Assembly: GCA_005281725.1 (NCBI GenBank)
Contig: SSBO01000001.1
Coordinates: 1,782,399-1,846,398, forward strand
DNA: 64,000 nucleotides
Source of the DNA: Wuchereria bancrofti
Lineage: Eukaryota > Nematoda > Chromadorea > Rhabditida > Onchocercidae
Direction: 5' to 3'
The notes beneath the pieces were generated by a model. That model saw nothing but the letters and a program-made list of their open reading frames with translations, was not told the DNA's origin and did not search any database. How positions within the stretch are numbered: position 1 is the stretch's first letter; each line of letters starts with the position of its first letter. Below are positions 13,958 through 26,900 of the stretch, piece by piece. The translations under genes were made by a program, and so were the position numbers.

Positions 13958-16466
13958 AGAACATCAGCACTGGCAAATATTGTGCAACGATTCGGTAGCC
14001 GAGTTCGTGAAGCCTTGGCGACGGCCTCTGAGGCTATTTCAAATGCCGTTGTCGACAATGATCCTATCACGGTCTGCATTTTATTCAATTTTTTGTTTTT
14101 TTTTACATGAGAAAACTGCACCTAGTCCTGTTATCGTCATTCTAACTTATCATCCCTTTATCATGTCTTGATGAGTGAGTAAATAAGGTTCCGAAAACTT
14201 AAGTTGAACTTTTAAAAAAACGGAAATTTTTGCCATCCTAATTTGGTTGAGAGATTTTCAAAGAGAAAATTTTAAACTACATAACCCTCGTTTAAAATGT
14301 ATCCTTTTTGATCTTTCACTGTTTTTCCTTTTTTTTATTCCTGTTTTCAAGTACAAAATTCATCTGAGTGGTATTGTATAGATCTTAAGAAATTCTTGCT
14401 TTTTAGTAATATGTTAGTATAATACAGTAAATTCAATGTTGTTCAGACACCTGTGGAATCCATGTCTCGTTTTATCAAGGATATGAATGAGAAGGGTATG
14501 GCAGGTTTGGCCTCGGAATATCGTAAAATTGATGTGGAAGATGCACCATTCGGTTCTCACAAATCGTTTTTAATGAATATGGCTAAAAATCGTTATTCTG
14601 TTAAGTTTTTTTCATAAACACCAAGTTTTATTAAGTTGTTACATTTATGAGAATTTTTTGCGGTTTCTTGTCCAACATTTTTTGATTTTTTTCTTTTTGT
14701 CAAATATTTGATTTTACAAATTTTTATGTGCTATTTTGGTTCTAGTTTTGTGAAGTTTGTAAAAATAATTTTTTTTTTCATTTATTTTTCTAGTCTAAAC
14801 TAAAATAATAGTAGTGTTAGATGTTTGTTGGAGATTTTTTGTCGCAAGTTTAAAACTTGTACTGTGAAATAGATAATTATAGATGTTCTGTGTATTGATG
14901 AAACGCGAGTAGTTTTGAAAATTGGGCCAGCCTCAAGTGGCGATTATATTCATGCAAATTATGTGCTGTTTTCTGAATTCCAAAACAAATTTATCTGTAC
15001 TCAGGTTTTTTTTTTTCAACTTCTATATTATTACTTAAAAGTATTATAGCATTTAAGAATAACAGGCGACTAACTATTTTACTACACTATTTTCATCATT
15101 ACCATCCAAAACGAAAATATTTTAGGGTCCTTTACAAACAACTAGAGATGATTTCTGGAGGATGGTATTTCAGGAACGTGCTGAAACAATTTTGATGCTT
15201 TGCAGGTTTATTATTTGCTATTTATAGTGTTAATGACAGTGATAAAGTTGATATATATTATTGTGTGTTAGCTGCAGAACTGTAGACGTGATAAATAGTA
15301 GAAAATGCTATATCATTCCTTGTACACTGACATAAGTGTATAATCGACACGATGTAGTTCAATAAATTCATATTAATTGTTATTAAATTGTAAGCAGCTC
15401 TTGTTTTTGTTTTTGTTTATATTCATTTACTAGTTATCTTGTTTGAATGTTATGTAGTAGCAGTTTTTGGATTCCATCATTTCTTATAAGTTTTTAATAA
15501 ATTTTATTTCTTTTAGACCGTCCGAGGATGGCAAACCTAAATGTGCTGTGTATTGGCCAGAAAACGAAGATAAATTGGAATTTAGCACGGTAGATGTTGA
15601 GAAAGTTGGTGAAGAAAATTCTGATTTCGAAACTCTACTTTTTAAAGTACAGCTCAGAGATGAATTCAAACAATCGCCGTTCATAAGTAACAAGGATCCA
15701 CTGATAGTAAAGCAGTATCGATGGAGCACGTAATTAATTTCTCTCATCATTTCGAATACCGAGTTGTATAAGCTAAATGTACAGTATTAATGAAAAGAAG
15801 TAGAAAAAAGTATAAGTGCTAACTTGTCAACACAAGTGATATTACATTTTTTTTTTGAAATTATTCCAATCTTTATCTATTTGCTGTTATGTCAGATGGC
15901 CTGATCGTGGAATTCCAAGTCATGAGAATGCGATGATCCCTTTAAAGTTGTTATCATTAGTAAGGAACACTCGAGCACCGTGTGTTGTGCATTGTTCTGC
16001 TGGGATTGGACGAACTGGTACCGTTGTAGCTATTGAACTTGGCATCAGACGGTTCCACGATGGCCGCAAAGTTGATCTGGCAATGGTAAATTGTTCTGAT
16101 TTTTCTATTGTCATTTCAAAATTAATTTGGACGATGAATGTTTTAAAATGAGTACACATTTGTGATAAATTTCAATTATTGAGATAAATTAAAATTATGG
16201 GAATTTTAAAAATTTATGGAATTATTTAGCTTAAATGAAGAACTTAAATGAACTTAAATGATGTTTAATTCAAAGAAAAATTTTTTCAGCTTGTAAAAGA
16301 TCTCAGAAAGAAACGGGCGCAGTGTATACAAACCGAAATTCAGTATTTGTATTTAAGTCGTGTGCTAACCGAATATGCTTTGAGCTCCGGTGAACCACTA
16401 TCTGATGATGTGCGTCGTGCAGCTGAATCATTTCTCAAAGAATATGATTCCAAAATTAAGAAGTAA
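13958..16466 (+). CDS. non-receptor protein tyrosine phosphatase (5' end missing)
   Basis: This is a classical cysteine-dependent phosphatase that removes phosphate from phosphotyrosine. Exons seen: 13958-14071, 14447-14599, 14873-15004, 15126-15205, 15517-15729, 15896-16085, 16290-16466. They give 352 residues in frame but no initiator ATG before exon 2, so an upstream exon is missing. Counting from the first visible residue, the catalytic domain covers about 60-340. It has the KNRY substrate-recognition motif, the WPD loop (WPDRGIP, general acid D234), the P-loop HCSAGIGRTG (nucleophile C264, phosphate-binding R270) and the Q-loop region CIQTEIQYLY. All key residues are present, so it should be active. 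No membrane segment or SH2 domain is seen. The length resembles the expanded small cytosolic phosphatases of nematodes, many sperm-enriched in Caenorhabditis; the exact orthologue is not assigned. The junction at 14599/14873 is unusual (see findings). AATAAA signals are at 16918 and 16946. Confidence 0.88.
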
Positions 16467-17921
16467 TTCTATTTAACATTTTGTTTGGAATTTATAGTGA
16501 TGTAGGAGTAGAAGAAAACAGATGAACTCGTTTTGCATGTTTTCAGGCATAAAAAAAAATATATTTTTTCAAAAATTTATAGATGTTTCTCTTGAATATA
16601 AGTTTTGATTGATGATACTTCATAAATATAGCTTTGGCTGTTATTGTCGTAATTTTATCAGTTATTCATTACTCCATTATCAGTTGTTCTGAAGTTAGAA
16701 TTGACAGAAAGTCAAAAAGAAACTACGATTATTGTATTGATTTGAAGTGGAAGAAAATATTACTCAGGCTATAAAAGTACCAAAAGCTTTAAGTTAAAGT
16801 TTCAAGTTATGCAGTAAATATGTTTGTTCGCTCGTTTTAACAACCATTTATATACTCTATAATGTTTGTGTGTAAAGTTGTTGTTTTCATTTTTTTTAAT
16901 TTAATTTATATATCCACAATAAAGCTTGTGAATTGGCATTTTTGTAATAAAGTAATAACACTGAAATCTTCAGGAAAATCATATACTATTTCATTGCATT
17001 AAATTTTAAGTCTGAGAATTAATCATAATGTTCCATCTGGTAAGCGAATCATGAATCCATAATACTAAATAAAAAGTTTTATTTTCCTGGCACAGATTCT
17101 CAAGTTTTATTGAATTACATTTTTAGATTAAATGATAAAATGCATGATTTATTTGATACAAAAATGACAATGTACAAATGAAACAAGGAACAATGAAATG
17201 AACACGATTAACCGGAACTTCATTTCCAAAAATTTAATTTGGATTTAATTTTAATGATTTAGATCTCTTCACTGATATCAAGACATATTTATTTGATGCT
17301 TTCAAATTTTAAACAAATAAGTTCGACTAAATGGGAGTATGTGATATAACTTTTCGGATTTTTCTAAAAAATTTTTTCCTCGCTTTTTTCTGAAGTTTCT
17401 CATACCTTGTAACCTTTGAACCCGTATGTAGCAATGATTGCAAAATGGACAAAGTCAATTTCAAGAAGTGTTATGTTACTGCACTACACTGCACTCATTG
17501 TTATAAGAAGATATGTTTTGCCATAGTAAAACCAATAAATTCAATCATTATAATTCAATAAGCTATAATCGCTTATTTTGTCACTCAACTGTACAACACT
17601 ATGAATCTTTGAGTAAATAGATAAAACTCAATGAAGTGAAATTTAAAATACTGTTATAAAATAAGCGAAATTTTTATTTCACCTATCATTTTATGATAAT
17701 TTTAAAATTATTTTCTTATTGCACAATAAAGACTTCAGCGTTATTGGTTTTTTCAAATAATAATATAATAAACAGAAATTGGATGGGTGGAAAGTATATT
17801 AGAACTAGCAGATAAATAAATAAATTGATTGTAATTGTTGTGATCATTATTTCCCTTCAATACTTTTATTTTCGGTAGATGAGAAAGGAATTATATGATT
17901 GATGTATAAAATTGAAAATTT
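16467..17921. other. convergent 3' region between phosphatase and globin
   Basis: This holds the 3' ends of two convergent genes. Plus-strand AATAAA at 16918-16923 and 16946-16951 can serve the phosphatase. On the minus strand AATAAA (TTTATT at 17875-17880) lies 42 bases after the globin stop. The sequence between is A+T-rich with no coding exon or clear repeat. Confidence 0.6.
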
Positions 17922-20900
17922 TTAAACTGTGGTGAACATATGATTTAGTGATGGTAGGGAATGGGATGGATCGCTGTCGAGACTTTGATCTGATTGACTG
18001 CTTAAATTTGATTGACTACGAAAATTGTGCCAGTTGCGGCGTAGTTGTCGAGTCTGAAAAAAAAAAGCATTTGATATTTTAAATAATTTATGTAGTAATT
18101 TCTAATAAAATAAAATAGCGTTGAATTGGAATGAATAATTTAAAGTGTCATATTTAACAATATTTCACTCATTGAATCTATAATATTTGAGCTTTTTTTT
18201 TCATTGTTATAAATTATTTTTGTAATGAATTAAAAAAATTTTTTCATTGTTATTTTTCGTAATGAACTAAAATTTTGATAAATAACTTCAGAAATATGCA
18301 ATGCATATCAAAAAAATACCATTCTATCATTCTGTGAAATGTTTCCCTTTTTTTCTTTTTTCTCATCAAAAAACATTGGAGCAAATTTTTATTATCAATT
18401 AATCAGTATGATTACATGTTTCAATTGAAATTTTAAAATAAATTTAACACAAACCTCCATATAATAGCCGTCACGTACGTTTGTAAACATTAATTCAGCT
18501 AACGTGGCCCAAGCTTCAATTGTTTCGGTAGGCTGAAAAAATATGATAATTAAAATAAATATTTGTTTCGTTTAAAAATTTAAAAATTATATCTTTATTA
18601 GACTAATATCATAAATACATTAATATTATAACGACTGATTGAAAGATTTGTAAATATATTTTTCTACCTGATGAGCAGCACCATCCAGAAAAACACATTC
18701 GGTTGTAAGCGCATCAGCTAAAACAGAAAAGAAATCGGCTTTAAAGCCCCAACTACGTTTATGAGCTTGCTCAATACCATATTTACTCGATATTTGTCTA
18801 ATCTGAAATGTAAATTAAGGAAATGTTTGGAATGTGATATAATGCATAAAGAGTTTACTTAATATATTAAAGCTCTTCTGGAAAATCCTAAAAATTTTTC
18901 ATATGAAAAGTATTTATTTTAGGATTTGTATCAATTTTCATATTTTATGTTTAACTAGAAATAGAAATTGATATAATATTATTTAGAAATTAATACAATA
19001 TTATCTAGAAATTGATACAATTGATAAAATGTTGCTTAGAAATTGATAAAATGTTACCTTTTCTGGATTTGTAATATTTTGTACCACATCAGTAAGAAAT
19101 TTTTTTAATGCCATAACTAATTCAATCGATTGCTCATTGCTTAAATTTCCATAAAATTGCGCGAAATCATCACGTTTATGCGCCATTCGTTGAATAATTC
19201 TTAATGCTATATCTGATCGTGCATTTTCCATACAAAATAATATGATTGACTGGAAGAAAAAAAAAATGAAAGTAACATATTCATTAACCTGATTTATAAA
19301 TATGCAATAAATTAATAAATTTAGTTGTCAAATTTGAGTTTTAATTTATATTAAATGTAAAATGTAAATTGAAATGCAATTTAAAAGTTTGAGGATTTCG
19401 AATATTGGATGTTATGAATTGCTAATTTCAATCTACTGCAAATTTCTCGGAAATAGTATCAGAATAATTAAACGCTCTCTCCATCCATCTTTAGTTAATC
19501 CTTTTACCCTACTTTAAGCTTAAATCTTTTACCACAGTTTTAATACTGCTCAATTCTGAACTCTTTGTTACTCACTCTTAATAGGACAATCAGATTGACA
19601 TATTTCAACATTTATAAATTGAGATATTTAATGCTTTCTAAAAATGTTCTACTGTAAAGTATACGTTGTAAAAGTAATTTCTTGCAGTTATTTGGAAATC
19701 ATTAAAGATAATTTTAAAATTTACCTGTGAATTGGATGATAATGAAGGTGATTTAGTTGTTGAAGCAATTGAAGGACGTCGCATTGTTGGTGTGGAACGA
19801 TCACTTTTTTTGCTACTACTATAACCACTACTGGCAGCTGCTTGTGGTGATTTAAAAATATCGGTTGAATGTGGCCTTCGAATGATCTGCTTGGAAGTAA
19901 AACTTATTGTTAGAATTGAATTCGATAGCCAAAATAAAAATTTAGTATTTGTTTAGGAAAAAAGATCAATTGAAATACTGATGAAATGTAAAATTTAACA
20001 CTAAATTCACAAATTTTATTTAAATCTTTAATCCTTATTTCAATTTCATTTTATAAGTTTATCATCTATTACATGTAAAATTAAAGGAAAAATCAAGGAC
20101 ATATTCAACTAATGGTTATTATATTTAACTAGTTTTTAGTTGTGATATTTGAATTTGGTCAGCAAAATTCAAATTTTTAAACAAAATTTACGTCGTTATT
20201 TAATCTTCCGTTTAAAATTAAAATCTTCTCTTTTTCTTTTTTTTTGAATTAAAAGTTTCATTTTCAAATTTTTGAAAGATTTTTTTTTTTTATCAATGGC
20301 TACTTTAGCTTATTCTGTTTCAGTCAAGATTTTTGCAATATTTTAAAATTTAGATTTGCTTTATTTTCATCATTTCATATTATTCATATCAGAAAGAATA
20401 TTTTTCAATTAGAATGAAAAAAAGAAGAGAGAAAGCTTACTTTCTTGTTATTCTGACTGTTTGCTTTACATTGAAATGATGAATTGCCTGTTGCTAACGA
20501 ATGATCCTTACTTTTCTGCAACAATAAAAAGATCAAATTAAAAATTTTAGCATCCACTATAGAGATAAATTATCGTATCATTTGAATGTCATTTGTTATT
20601 TACATTGATTATCATAGAATGGAGCAGACATAAAACAAACTTTTTGATCATAAAATATGTCTGAGGATTTGATTGAATTCATTTTTTGTACAGTCTTCTG
20701 CAACGCTGTCACCGATCGAGGTTTTATCAATGAAGCATGCGAGAAAGTTTGGATGGAATTACTTGACAGGTAGCTTGAATCGAATGACATAGAGATGTGT
20801 CGTCTAAATTATTAAAAACGTAAATGGATCATTCCAAAATTTTAGTTCCTATTATATAAGTGTTGCATCTGAATTGAATTTAGACTTATCTGTTACTAAA

Positions 20901-23900
20901 TAAAATCATTTTAGTTTGTCTACTCCGAATAATACTATAAATCCTTTCAAAAAATGCTAATAGTTGATGGATCATTTTCTTTTTTTTAATCTAATGCTTA
21001 GAAGTTGAATATTATTTCATCAATTGAAATAATTTAATTTACCTTAGTGATCCATCATCTGATCTTTGACTTGAATTCTGCAAAAAATATCATTTTTAAG
21101 TAATAGTTTGTGCTAATTCAAGTATATTTAGCAAGCAAATAAGATTTTATCATGCAAGTAATTCTCTTGATTGCTATGTTTCATTATTGTAACAAAAATA
21201 ATTTTGTAATAAAAATTAAAAACTGAAAAGTGTCATAATTTTACATGAATAATAAAATTTGATGCTTTAAAGAAATTTCAAAAAAACTTTGTTTTATTTC
21301 TTTCTCAGATCATAATGAATGTGAGAGATTTTTTCTTATAAGTATTGTGAATTTTTTATATCTAATCGTTGCAAATGTGAAATTCTGGAAGTGGTTAAAT
21401 TAAAATTAAATTTTACTTCTCACGAATTAAAATTTTCATTTTACGAAATTCTAAAAGTTTTCAAAAAAATAAAAAAAGATAAAAGTTTATGTGGTGCAAA
21501 AACATTGTGAACAGATTTTGACTATTTGTGACAATTTTTTAAATCACAAAATTTCAATCATATTAATCGAACTTTAACTTGCAATTGAGAAATAACTCTT
21601 AAAACAACCCCAAATTTAACTGTAGAAAATTTTAGTAGAGAAAATTGAATTTTTTTTTAAAAGGAAATGAAATACTTTATTTCTGCACAATAATAGGAAT
21701 GAAAAGAAAATTATAAAAGAAGAAATTAGAAAAGTCTATTAGAAAGTCTAATTAGCATAGCTCAATATTTAGTATAATTTAAATCAAATATATCCAATAT
21801 AATATTACTGCACTAGGGAACAATAACCTTAATGGATACTATCATAAAATAGAATTTTATTTTTATTTTCTTTTTAATAGAAAAGAAAAAAAAAAGATAA
21901 TGCGCATATTTTATAGAGGATAAATTTATGAGAAATTAAATTTCTGTTTAAATAAAATGACGCATTTTATTATCATCAATAATAAGATTAGTGAATAAAT
22001 TAATTTTGAAGCAAAAATAAATCAAATTTGCTTTTTTTCAATATGCATAATTCATTTAGAAATATATATTTAATGAATTTATAGATTAAATCGATATTGC
22101 TATTTGTTTGTTATTTTATTTAATATATCTAAAAGAAATGTAACTTTTGTTTCCTTTTTTTTTTATTTGTCTAAAATAAATTAAAATAATTACTATTTCT
22201 ATTATACAGTATTTTTCTTTTTCTTTTTTAAAAAATAAAAATAAAAAAGGACAAAAATAAAAAATAGTTTTTAACGCTTCATATGTAAAAAGTTAGTGAT
22301 GCATGAAATAATTGGTTTCTTTTTTTTTCTTTATGGTTCAATAGCAAACAATTTATTGCATCTTTATTTGAGATTTAAAAAAAACCAAAAAGAAAAAAGA
22401 GAAATAAATTTATTTCATTTTATTGTGAGAATAAATTACATTTCAATTTAATATTTGTGACAAATTATGATTGAATGAAAAATGAAATTTCATTCGTTTG
22501 ACAAAAAAGTTTGAAGATTGTGTCTAAATTAAAATTAAGTGTAAATAAAAAAAGAGAAAATGAAGAAAGAAAATTAGACTATAAAATTTTTTTATAAAAT
22601 TTTTTTTTCATTCTGTTCCGTTATTCTTTTGACATATATTTTTCCGCATGAATTTATATATTTTAACTGAAATGTTAAAAAGATATAAAATATTTAACTT
22701 ACTGAATTTTTTATTTTTCTTTTTCTTATATTCCATCTAACAAAAATTTCTTTTCTCTTTTTTTTCTTTGCATTATTTAGGGGAATAAAAGAGACATATG
22801 AACTGATTTTTTTTTTTTTTCAAAAATTCCATAACTTTAAAAGGAATCATCAAACTTTCATGAAATCAGAGTTACAAAGAAAAAATTTTTAATGAAAGTT
22901 TTTTTTTTCGTTTAGTTTTAAAAGAAATAACTCGAATTTCTGGAACTATTAAATAATTGAATTATGCATATTCAATGATATCGCTCATAAACAAATGTAT
23001 ATCAAAATATTTCTTTTTTTTTTATTTGAAATATGAAATTAATACTCACTCGAATAGTATTTCACAGTAAAACCAAAAAAAAAAGTGTTCAGAGATTATA
23101 GATTAGCTCTTTAGTTAACTGATATTTATTAAAATGAAAGTTTCTCATTGTTTTTGTCGATTTAAAAAAAGAAAAAAAAGGAAAGATAATTTAGTAATTA
23201 ATATAAAATTTTCATAAATTTTTGCTAAAATTTTTTTTTTTTTTGCTAATTTTTGCTTTTTGTTTATTTGGGAATCAATTGAAAGTCTGAATATAAATAT
23301 AGTTGAATTTGAAGAAGCATAATATCTCATGTGATTTAATATCATTGGTATGATAAGTGTTTTAATGATAAATATCAATGATAATAGTAATAGTAATGGA
23401 TAGTGATAATAATAGTGATAATAATGTTAATTGCATTGATAAATAGGAAATTATTAGCAAAAAGAGTTAGAAAGATGACTAAGAAAAATTCCAACAACAT
23501 TAAGCGAATAAGCGATGTTAGATAGACCAAAATGAGATAATTTAATTATTTTTTTTTTTCTTTTTGGTTTATAAGATATTTTCAAAAGAAAAATTATCTA
23601 TCGTGATAATGTGCAAAAAGCTTTAGACAAATGTCCAATTTTTCGATGTAAAAAATATGAAAACAATAGAAAGTATTATCGTGGCTGATAAATTGAAACA
23701 AAAAATAAAAAAGAAAAATGTGTAGAAGTGGACAAGTGCGCACTTTTACTTTATGAAGCAAATGTTTGTGTTATAAATTTTGAAAGAAATGTTGAATATT
23801 TCATATATATATATGTATGATAGATATAGAGCTCATTAGCGCTTCCACATGGATTTGCTAAAGAAATGCGCATTTAAACTACGTGCCATTAATGGTTTAT

Positions 23901-26900
23901 GAAGCGATACAATTAACAATTGCTCATTTGAAAAAGCAAAGTTATGAAATGAACATTCATTCATTTAGTTAGAATTTCAAAAATAAAACAAAATTATTAA
24001 AATTTAACAAATTTAAATATATGCATTAAAAAAATTAACTGGTATATTGATGCTAGTGACAAAATAGACGAAAATAGAGGGAAATATATTTTTTAAAAGT
24101 TTTTATAAAAAAATATGCCGTATGTTGAATAGACTAAGTAGTGTTCAGATCAACGATAAATGCGTTAAGTTTTAAAAAAAAAAAAGAGAAAAGAATTTTT
24201 TTTTTCTTTCAAAAGTTTAATGATTTTGCATATTGTAACATTTGAACAAATGATTTGCCTAAGAAATTTGTTGTTTGCGATAATATTTTAAATTAAAAAT
24301 GTATATATTTAGCTAATAGATCAAATATAGTTATTCTGTTAAAAAATATTAAAATTTTATTTGTTCATTTCATTTGAACTAAAATATTTACATTAATTTT
24401 GAGTGAATGAAATTATTTGGTAAATTCAAATGTTACGCATCATTTCATTCATTTCATTTATTATTTTTTTCTTTCAATTTTCAGTATGGAAAGTAAAAGT
24501 ATTGCAATCAATTGAATTATTCAAATGTAATTCATTACCTGGCGTTGTTTATTATTACATTAGATTACAGTAATAAATTCTATGATGCTTAAATTACATT
24601 AAAATTAATTACATTGTATAAGCACGAAGATGTATTCTAAAAAATAAAACAAACTATGATAATTGGCTAATGCGTATAATGCAATCAATTAATTAATTAA
24701 TTAGAATCAATCAATAAGCTTTAAAAAAAATATTATTAATGAAAAAAAATTTTTGCACAACGAATATTTAAAAATTAACGCACATAAACTGTTATTGATT
24801 TTTGCGCACAACATATGAATTCAATTTACTAAGAAAACAGAAAAAGTTGAATGCTCAAATGGCAAAAATGAATTGGCCAATTTTATTGCTCATAAAAAAT
24901 GTCATCATTAAAAAATTTATTGTGAAAAAAAAAAATGTCACTATAAATTTCAAAAATATAGTTTAAAACAAAAAAATGATATTAGAATCAATAAATTGTT
25001 CATAAATTTAACTTTCATTTTATTATCTTAGTTACCATTATTACAATTTTAATCTTTATCAAATAATTAAAATTTGAAAAAAAAACATATCGCAAGTTTT
25101 AAATTAGAATAATCTAATAGAAATATTGAAAAGAAAATCATAAATAAAAAGTTAGCAAATAATTAGTTAAAAAGTATAAAATTAAAAATATCCTGTTACA
25201 AAATTAATCTTTCAATGAAATTATTTTCTCAAATATCATTCTCAAAGATATTTAAATCTTACTAAATTTCTTCTCATTAGCTTATAATGTGAATGAGCAT
25301 TTAGATTTTTAATTATTACCTTTCAGTAATTCCATTATTATTATTTGAATACTATTCTTTAAGTAATTCTTTTCCATTGCTTAAGTACTATTCTTTCAAT
25401 AATTTCTTTTATTGTTTGAGTATTACTATGAGTGCAATTGAATTGAATAATAAAGAAGTTTGATGAAGGAATTAGTAATCCTTCATTAATTCCCTCTTTT
25501 TTTTTTCAGAAAATTTCCGCCTATTCTATTTTATTCTATTCTATGCGATTTTTCTTAATTTAACAGTTTTTATATTCTTTCTCTCTCTCTCCCTCCCTCT
25601 TTCTCAGTTTTGAATATCAACAATATAAATAAAAGAGAGAAAGAGAGAGCGAAACCGATAAATAAAATTTCAAATAATGACTGTAAATCCTCTCCTTTTC
25701 CTTTTCCCTTTCCTTTTTTTTTCCATTCTTCATAAACAAATTGTATAGCAATAGAGTAATTTAATAATTTAAACAATTTTAAATAATTAATTAATTTGAA
25801 GAAAAATCAACTTTTTCATTTTATTCCTCTATAGAGAAACTATATTAGGCATAACACAACTTAAGCAATTTCTAATTACTAATTAATTTAAATGATAATT
25901 ATAAGTATTAAAGTAAGTAAGTTTACATTTCAAAAATTTTATTTATTTCAACAAAATTTTCCAAAATCCTTTTATTGTGTAAGATAGACTGAAAAGTGCA
26001 AATGCATAACACATGCATTGAATATAATAGCATTCTTTTTTTTTTCTTCTTTTCTTTATGTCGAAATTGTTCAAATGAAATGATTTAGGAATAAAATGAT
26101 AGCTAAAAAGTTGCTGAAAGGAAATTTTCATGTGAACATTCATCTTAAAAAGTATAATTTTTTTTACGAGGAAATTTCTCATTTCATAACTTTTAAGGAT
26201 GAATTTATCTGGAATGATATAAGAATTATTACTTCTGGCAATTTTTTGCATAAATTAACAATACCAATTAATTAACTAATTAATTAATTAATTAATTTTA
26301 GCTTATTAATCGCTTGTGAATAAACATTCGGCTAACAATTAATTTCTTCGAAATATTTTTTTGAAAACAATTGTGCTACATTATCAATTGATAAAGAAAT
26401 TATCCAACAGTTATTTGTACTAATATCAACAAAGCACTTTTGATAATAATGCTACAGCTATAAATTTGTTATCATTAACACATTATCAGCTTATTACAAT
26501 TTATGCTGTCATTATCATTTATGCTATCATTGATTGAGACTACATTTATCTTCACTTTAAAAATGATTAAAAACTTATCTTTAATTACTAAAGCCTATCT
26601 TCATTTACTTTACTTTTTTTTTACTCTTTTTAATAGAATCATTTCCCTGCGTTTATCATTTCCGTGTTTATCAGATTTGAATGAAACGATGATTTTTAGA
26701 ACAATTGATAAAGTCTGAAAAATTCTTTTGCAAATGAATCTTTTAGAAATCTTTAGGCGTTTCAAATATTCCTATACTTGAATTCATGTTTTTTAAGCTA
26801 ATTTTTTTTTGAATTCAATTTTATTACTTTTAAATTTCAAAAATTGATAAAAGATGATGAACAAAAGCTGAATTGATGCTTGAATTTGATAATTGCAATA

